Shown here: positions 5,186 to 8,361 of the stretch, in pieces
Position numbering within the stretch: the first letter of the stretch is position 1
Layout: each line of letters opens with the position of its first letter
NCBI GenBank assembly: GCA_028687415.1
Contig: JAQUAC010000088.1
Coordinates: 1 to 8,361 of the forward strand
Direction of reading: 5' to 3'
Origin: Acidocella sp.
Lineage (GTDB): Bacteria > Pseudomonadota > Alphaproteobacteria > Acetobacterales > Acetobacteraceae
DNA: 8,361 nt
Notes under the pieces: generated by a model
Told to the model about the DNA's origin: nothing
Databases searched by the model: none
Seen by the model: only the letters and a program-made list of their open reading frames with translations
Program-made: the position numbers and the translations under genes

Positions 5186-7825
5186 ATGACGAAAAAAATA
5201 CTAATCGACGCCAGCCACGCGGAAGAAACCCGCGTGGTGGTTCTGGACGGTAATCGACTTGAAGATTTCGACGTAGAAACGGTCAGCCGCAAGCAGATCA
5301 AAGGCAATATCTACCTCGCCAAGGTTATCCGGGTTGAACCAAGCCTGCAGGCCGCCTTCGTGGAATATGGCGGGAACCGGCACGGCTTCCTCGCCTTTGG
5401 TGAAATTCACCCTGATTATTACCAGATCCCCATAGCGGACCGGCAGAAGCTGCTGGCGTTGCAGGCCGAAGAGGCCGCCGCCGACCGCGCTGAGGAAGAG
5501 TCCGAAACCGCCACCGCGCAGCCGTTGGACATCAAGCCGATCGAGATCACCGCCGCTCCGCCGCCCGCTGATGAGGTCGTGCCCGAGGGTGAGATTGTGG
5601 ACGAGCCGACCGGCATTGCCGAGGCGCTGACGGAAACCACATCGGAAGACATCGCCCCGGACGCGGAAGCCCCGGCGGATGCCGTTGAAAGCAGCGTGGA
5701 GACGGTCGAGAGTTCGAGCAACGTCGAGACCATCGAGTCCGACACCACAGCTGAAGCCGCCGCGCCGGAGAATCTGGGTGGCGACGGTGACGACGCCGTG
5801 GAAGCCCGCGAACGCCGCATGCGCCAGCGCTTCCTGCGTAATTACAAGATCCAGGACGTGATCCATCGCCGCCAGATCATGCTGATCCAGGTGGTGAAGG
5901 AAGAGCGCGGCAATAAGGGCGCGGCCCTTACCACCTACCTCTCGCTGGCCGGGCGCTTCTCCGTGCTGATGCCGAACTCACCTTCTGGCGGCGGCGTGTC
6001 GCGCAAGATCACCTCGCAGGCGGACCGCCGGCGGCTGAAGGAAGCCATGAACGAGCTGGACGTGCCGGAGGGCATGGGCCTGATCGTGCGCACGGCGGGC
6101 GCCAACCGGCCGAAGCCCGAGATCAAGCGCGACTGCGAATATTTGCTGCGTCTGTGGGACGATATCCGCGACAAAACGCTGGAATCCACCGCCCCGGCGC
6201 TGATCTATGAGGAAGCCAGCCTGATCAAGCGCTGCATCCGCGACGTGTATACGCGCGATGTGGAGGAGATTCAGGTGGACGGCGAGGAAGGCTTCAAGGC
6301 AGCGCAGGACTTCATGCGCATGCTGATGCCAAGCCACGCCAAAAAGGTGCAGCTCTGGACCGAAGGCCAGCCGCTCTTCGCCAAATATCAGGTCGAGGCG
6401 CAACTGGACGCGATGCTGAACCCGATCGTGCAGCTGCGCTCGGGCGGGTATATCGTCATCAACCAGACCGAGGCGCTAGTCGCCATCGACGTGAACTCAG
6501 GCCGCTCGACGCGCGAGCGCAGCATTGAGGACACCGCACTCCGCACCAACCTCGAAGCCGCTGAGGAAGCCGCTAAGCAGTTGCGCATGCGCGACTTGGC
6601 GGGGCTGATCGTCATCGACTTCATCGACATGGAGTCGCGCCGCAACAACGCCGCCGTGGAGCGCAAGCTAAAGGACGCGCTGAAGCATGACCGCGCGCGC
6701 ATCCAGGTGGGCAGCATCAGCCATTTCGGACTGATGGAAATGAGCCGCCAGCGGCTGCGCCCCTCGCTTACCGAGGCGTCGCTCATTACCTGCCCGCATT
6801 GCGCCGGCATGGGGCATATCCGCAGCCCGGAGAGTGCGGCGCTGCATATCCTGCGCGCCATTGAGGACGAAGGGGCGAAGTACCGCGCCGCCGAGATCTC
6901 GGTCACGCTGCCGCCGGAGATCGCCTTCTATCTGTTCAACCACAAGCGCGAGCGGCTCTCGGCCATTGAGGCACGCTATAATATGCGCGTGATCTTCGTG
7001 CCCGACGCGACGCTGACGGGGACGAATTTCCGCATCGACAAGCTGAAGGCGCAGACCGCGCCGCCGCCGCCCGCGCCGGTAACGCCGGAGCGCCGCCTGC
7101 CGGCGCCTGTGGCCGAGCCGGTGATGGAGGAGGAAGAGCCCGAAGCCGAGGCTGAGGCCGAGACGGAAGAGACCGAGACCAACGCCGAGAAGAGCGAGCG
7201 CAAGCGCCGCCGCCGCCGCCGTGGCAAACGCCGCATCGAAAACGGCGCTCCGGAAGCTGGCGAGACGGCGGAAGGCGAAGAGAAGGAGGCCGCAGAGGCC
7301 CCTGCCCCTGAGGCTTCCGTTGTGGTGGAAGAGGATCAGCCCTCGGAACTTGATCTGGTTCTGGCCGCCGCCCTGGGTGAACCCGCAGACGAACCGGAAG
7401 CGGCTCCAACGGAGCTTGTGCCCGTGGAGCCCGCCGCCGAGGAAGCCGCACCCAAACGCCGCCGCACACGCGGCCCGCGCCGCCGCAAGGGGGATGAGGC
7501 AGCGCCCGCCGAACCGGTATTCGCCGACATCGCGGATATTTTCGAGGCCGCCGAGCGCGCCGAGGCGCAGCTGCCCCGCAAGCCCCGCCGCGCTCCGCGT
7601 CAGGAAGCCAAGGCAGCTGCCGAGGCTGCACTGCCGGTGATCGTGGAAGAAGCTCCCGCAGCGGAAGCCCCGGCCCCCGTGCCGACGGCGGAAGCTCCCG
7701 TCCAGGTACCAGAGCCGGTGGCCGCCCCCGTGGCGGAAACCGCGGCACCGGAGCTGGTGGCTAAGCCTATCGTGGTTGGCGCCGATACCCAGGCGGAGAA
7801 GAAAAGCGGCTGGTGGCGGCGCTAA
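5186..7825 (+). CDS. rne: ribonuclease E (RNase E/G family)
   Basis: RNase E is the essential endonuclease that starts mRNA decay, processes rRNA and tRNA precursors, and scaffolds the RNA degradosome. The 879 residues begin with a family-typical N-terminus (MTKKILIDASHAEETRVVVL). The S1 domain (about 36-85 and 210-260) is split by an acidic, Ala/Glu/Pro-rich insertion at about 93-206. The RNase H-like/5'-sensor region follows, then the DNase I-like catalytic core with AIDVNSGR (433-440, Asp435 matching E. coli Asp303) and IVIDFIDM (475-482, Asp478 matching Asp346). The zinc-link CPHC (Cys536, Cys539) matches E. coli Cys404/Cys407, the tetramer contact. After about 625 comes a disordered tail with Arg-rich blocks (672-683, 757-768, 798-805) for RNA binding, alternating with acidic stretches, ending in GWWRR. 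GGAG at 5171-5174 lies 11 bases before the ATG. No frameshift or missing catalytic residue is seen. Confidence 0.97.
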   Translation: MTKKILIDASHAEETRVVVLDGNRLEDFDVETVSRKQIKGNIYLAKVIRVEPSLQAAFVEYGGNRHGFLAFGEIHPDYYQIPIADRQKLLALQAEEAAADRAEEESETATAQPLDIKPIEITAAPPPADEVVPEGEIVDEPTGIAEALTETTSEDIAPDAEAPADAVESSVETVESSSNVETIESDTTAEAAAPENLGGDGDDAVEARERRMRQRFLRNYKIQDVIHRRQIMLIQVVKEERGNKGAALTTYLSLAGRFSVLMPNSPSGGGVSRKITSQADRRRLKEAMNELDVPEGMGLIVRTAGANRPKPEIKRDCEYLLRLWDDIRDKTLESTAPALIYEEASLIKRCIRDVYTRDVEEIQVDGEEGFKAAQDFMRMLMPSHAKKVQLWTEGQPLFAKYQVEAQLDAMLNPIVQLRSGGYIVINQTEALVAIDVNSGRSTRERSIEDTALRTNLEAAEEAAKQLRMRDLAGLIVIDFIDMESRRNNAAVERKLKDALKHDRARIQVGSISHFGLMEMSRQRLRPSLTEASLITCPHCAGMGHIRSPESAALHILRAIEDEGAKYRAAEISVTLPPEIAFYLFNHKRERLSAIEARYNMRVIFVPDATLTGTNFRIDKLKAQTAPPPPAPVTPERRLPAPVAEPVMEEEEPEAEAEAETEETETNAEKSERKRRRRRRGKRRIENGAPEAGETAEGEEKEAAEAPAPEASVVVEEDQPSELDLVLAAALGEPADEPEAAPTELVPVEPAAEEAAPKRRRTRGPRRRKGDEAAPAEPVFADIADIFEAAERAEAQLPRKPRRAPRQEAKAAAEAALPVIVEEAPAAEAPAPVPTAEAPVQVPEPVAAPVAETAAPELVAKPIVVGADTQAEKKSGWWRR
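7205..7222 (+). repeat. CGC triplet run encoding a polyarginine block in RNase E
   Basis: Five CGC codons and one CGT encode Arg674-Arg679, the core of the first Arg-rich RNA-binding block of the tail. Slippage here would change the arginine count without shifting the frame. Confidence 0.7.
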
Positions 7826-7831
7826 AAAGCC

Positions 7832-7873
7832 CATGTTTTGGCTGAGCCGGACTCCGGTTTCAGCCAAAACGTG
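7832..7873. terminator. long hairpin after rne, terminator-like on the minus strand
   Basis: Bases 7832-7845 pair with 7860-7873 as a 14-bp stem with one G-T pair, and CCGG (7847-7850) pairs with CCGG (7854-7857) around a 3-base loop. In the rne direction no T-run follows, so it may protect or mark the 3' end rather than terminate by itself. On the minus strand it is followed within a few bases by GCTTTTTAG (the A-run at 7824-7828), the form of an intrinsic terminator facing back toward rne. Confidence 0.65.
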
Positions 7874-7895
7874 CCCGCTTGGCGCTCACCGTTTA

Positions 7896-7945
7896 CATTT
7901 CGTAGCGGAATTGGCGGCCTCATAGCCGCCAATTCACTTGAAATG
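7896..7945. other. second hairpin between rne and the BI-1 gene
   Basis: A perfect 11-bp stem (gaattggcggc at 7908-7918 with gccgccaattc at 7925-7935) encloses a 6-base loop. It is extended by an outer 6-bp stem, CATTTC (7896-7901) with GAAATG (7940-7945), across a small internal loop. There is no T-run on the plus side. It could be a second part of the rne 3' end, an RNA processing site or a dyad operator upstream of the next gene. Confidence 0.6.
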
Positions 7946-7966
7946 AACGCCAATCGGGCGAATCAT
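7938..7966 (+). promoter_or_regulatory. candidate sigma-70-type promoter of the BI-1 gene
   Basis: TTGAAA (7938-7943) and AATCAT (7961-7966) are separated by 17 bases, giving a reasonable -35 and a 4-of-6 -10. The -35 overlaps the 3' arm of the adjacent hairpin. Transcription would start near 7973, leaving a leader of about 38 bases. This is a match by eye only. Confidence 0.3.
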
Positions 7967-8010
7967 AGAGTTTGAGGTCTTATTGACCATTCTCAGGAGT
8001 GACGCAGTCC

Positions 8011-8361
8011 ATGGCTTTTACCCCGAATAATTCCTACCGCACGGCGCAGACCGGCTATGCCGCTTATGGCAGTGCTGCGCTGGATGCGGGTCTGCGCGCC
8101 TATATGCTGCGCGTGTATAACTGGATGGCCTCCGGCTTGGTGCTGACCGGGCTGGTGGCCTTCGGCATCTCGCACACGGCGCTCATAAACGCCTTTTACC
8201 CGCTGGTGCAGACCGCGAGCGGTAATTACGTGCCGCATCCGACCATCCTGGCCTATGCCGCCATCTTCGCGCCTCTGGCCTTTGTGATGGTGCTGCGCTT
8301 TGGCGTGAACAAGCTGTCCACCACCGCAGCGCAGGGGCTGTTCTGGGCTTTCTGCGGGGCT
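8011..8361 (+). CDS. Bax inhibitor-1/YccA family membrane protein (5' part, runs off the window)
   Basis: The first 117 codons are present and the frame is open at the window edge. The start ATG has AGGAG at 7995-7999, 11 bases upstream. The N-terminal 25 residues are polar and Tyr/Ala-rich, followed by LDAGLRAYMLRVYNWMASGL (24-43), the usual entry of bacterial Bax inhibitor-1 proteins, then a first membrane helix (about 36-54), a periplasmic-type loop (55-78), a second helix (about 79-97), the polar turn RFGVNKLSTTAAQ (96-108) and the beginning of a third helix (LFWAFCGA). Full-length members have about 240 residues and seven helices, so roughly half is missing. Family members are inner-membrane proteins; E. 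coli YbhL/YccA relatives are linked to Ca2+/pH-sensitive leak and FtsH control, but the role here is not known. Confidence 0.92.
   Translation, partial: MAFTPNNSYRTAQTGYAAYGSAALDAGLRAYMLRVYNWMASGLVLTGLVAFGISHTALINAFYPLVQTASGNYVPHPTILAYAAIFAPLAFVMVLRFGVNKLSTTAAQGLFWAFCGA

Noticed and set aside
5032..5253. A 73-codon open frame in the rne leader that overlaps the rne start
   Set aside because: It lacks a well-spaced ribosome site and a protein-like composition, and runs into rne in another frame. It cannot be fully excluded as a leader peptide.
7205..7222. The CGC triplet run as a phase-variation switch
   Set aside because: The unit is three bases, so slippage keeps the frame; it only changes the arginine number.
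6668..7867. A long minus-strand open frame (399 codons) opposite the RNase E tail
   Set aside because: It mirrors the Arg/Ala/Glu-rich tail as a Gly/Arg/Leu-rich string without motifs. High GC with few stops explains its length.

Overview
The window is GC-rich chromosomal DNA, most likely from an alphaproteobacterium, possibly of the acetic-acid / Acetobacteraceae group. The main reason is the ribonuclease E: it has a long acidic insertion in its S1 domain, Arg-rich and Ala/Pro/Glu-rich tails, and a terminal GWW motif, all typical of alphaproteobacterial RNase E. The order-level placement is a guess from overall protein flavour, not from a marker gene.

Layout, left to right. Bases 1-113 may hold the last codons of an upstream gene, followed by a short leader. 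Bases 114-497 (+) encode a 127-residue two-helix membrane protein of unknown function. A perfect bidirectional hairpin terminator (496-531) separates it from malate synthase G (glcB, 534-2690, minus), which converges on it. A 179-base gap follows. Next is a large minus-strand glycosyltransferase gene (2870-4852) with a GT8-like module, a GT2/GT92-like module and a C-terminal piece that resembles the start of an FkbM-type methyltransferase. A 333-base divergent intergenic region holds the leader of rne. The RNase E gene (5186-7825, plus) is followed by two strong hairpins, and the window ends inside a Bax inhibitor-1 family membrane protein gene (8011 onward, plus).

The genes do not form one pathway. 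Malate synthase G condenses glyoxylate with acetyl-CoA. The glycosyltransferase probably acts on a cell-surface glycan. RNase E is the core of the RNA degradosome. The BI-1 protein is a multi-pass membrane protein. Each looks like its own transcription unit or close to it. No tRNA, rRNA, CRISPR array, insertion sequence, phage gene or toxin-antitoxin pair was seen.

I found no convincing new multi-gene system. The points most worth a second look are the three-module glycosyltransferase with its cut-short FkbM-like end, the short conserved-looking segments and terminal GWW of RNase E, the structured leader of rne, and the twin hairpins after rne, one of which is oriented to stop antisense transcription.
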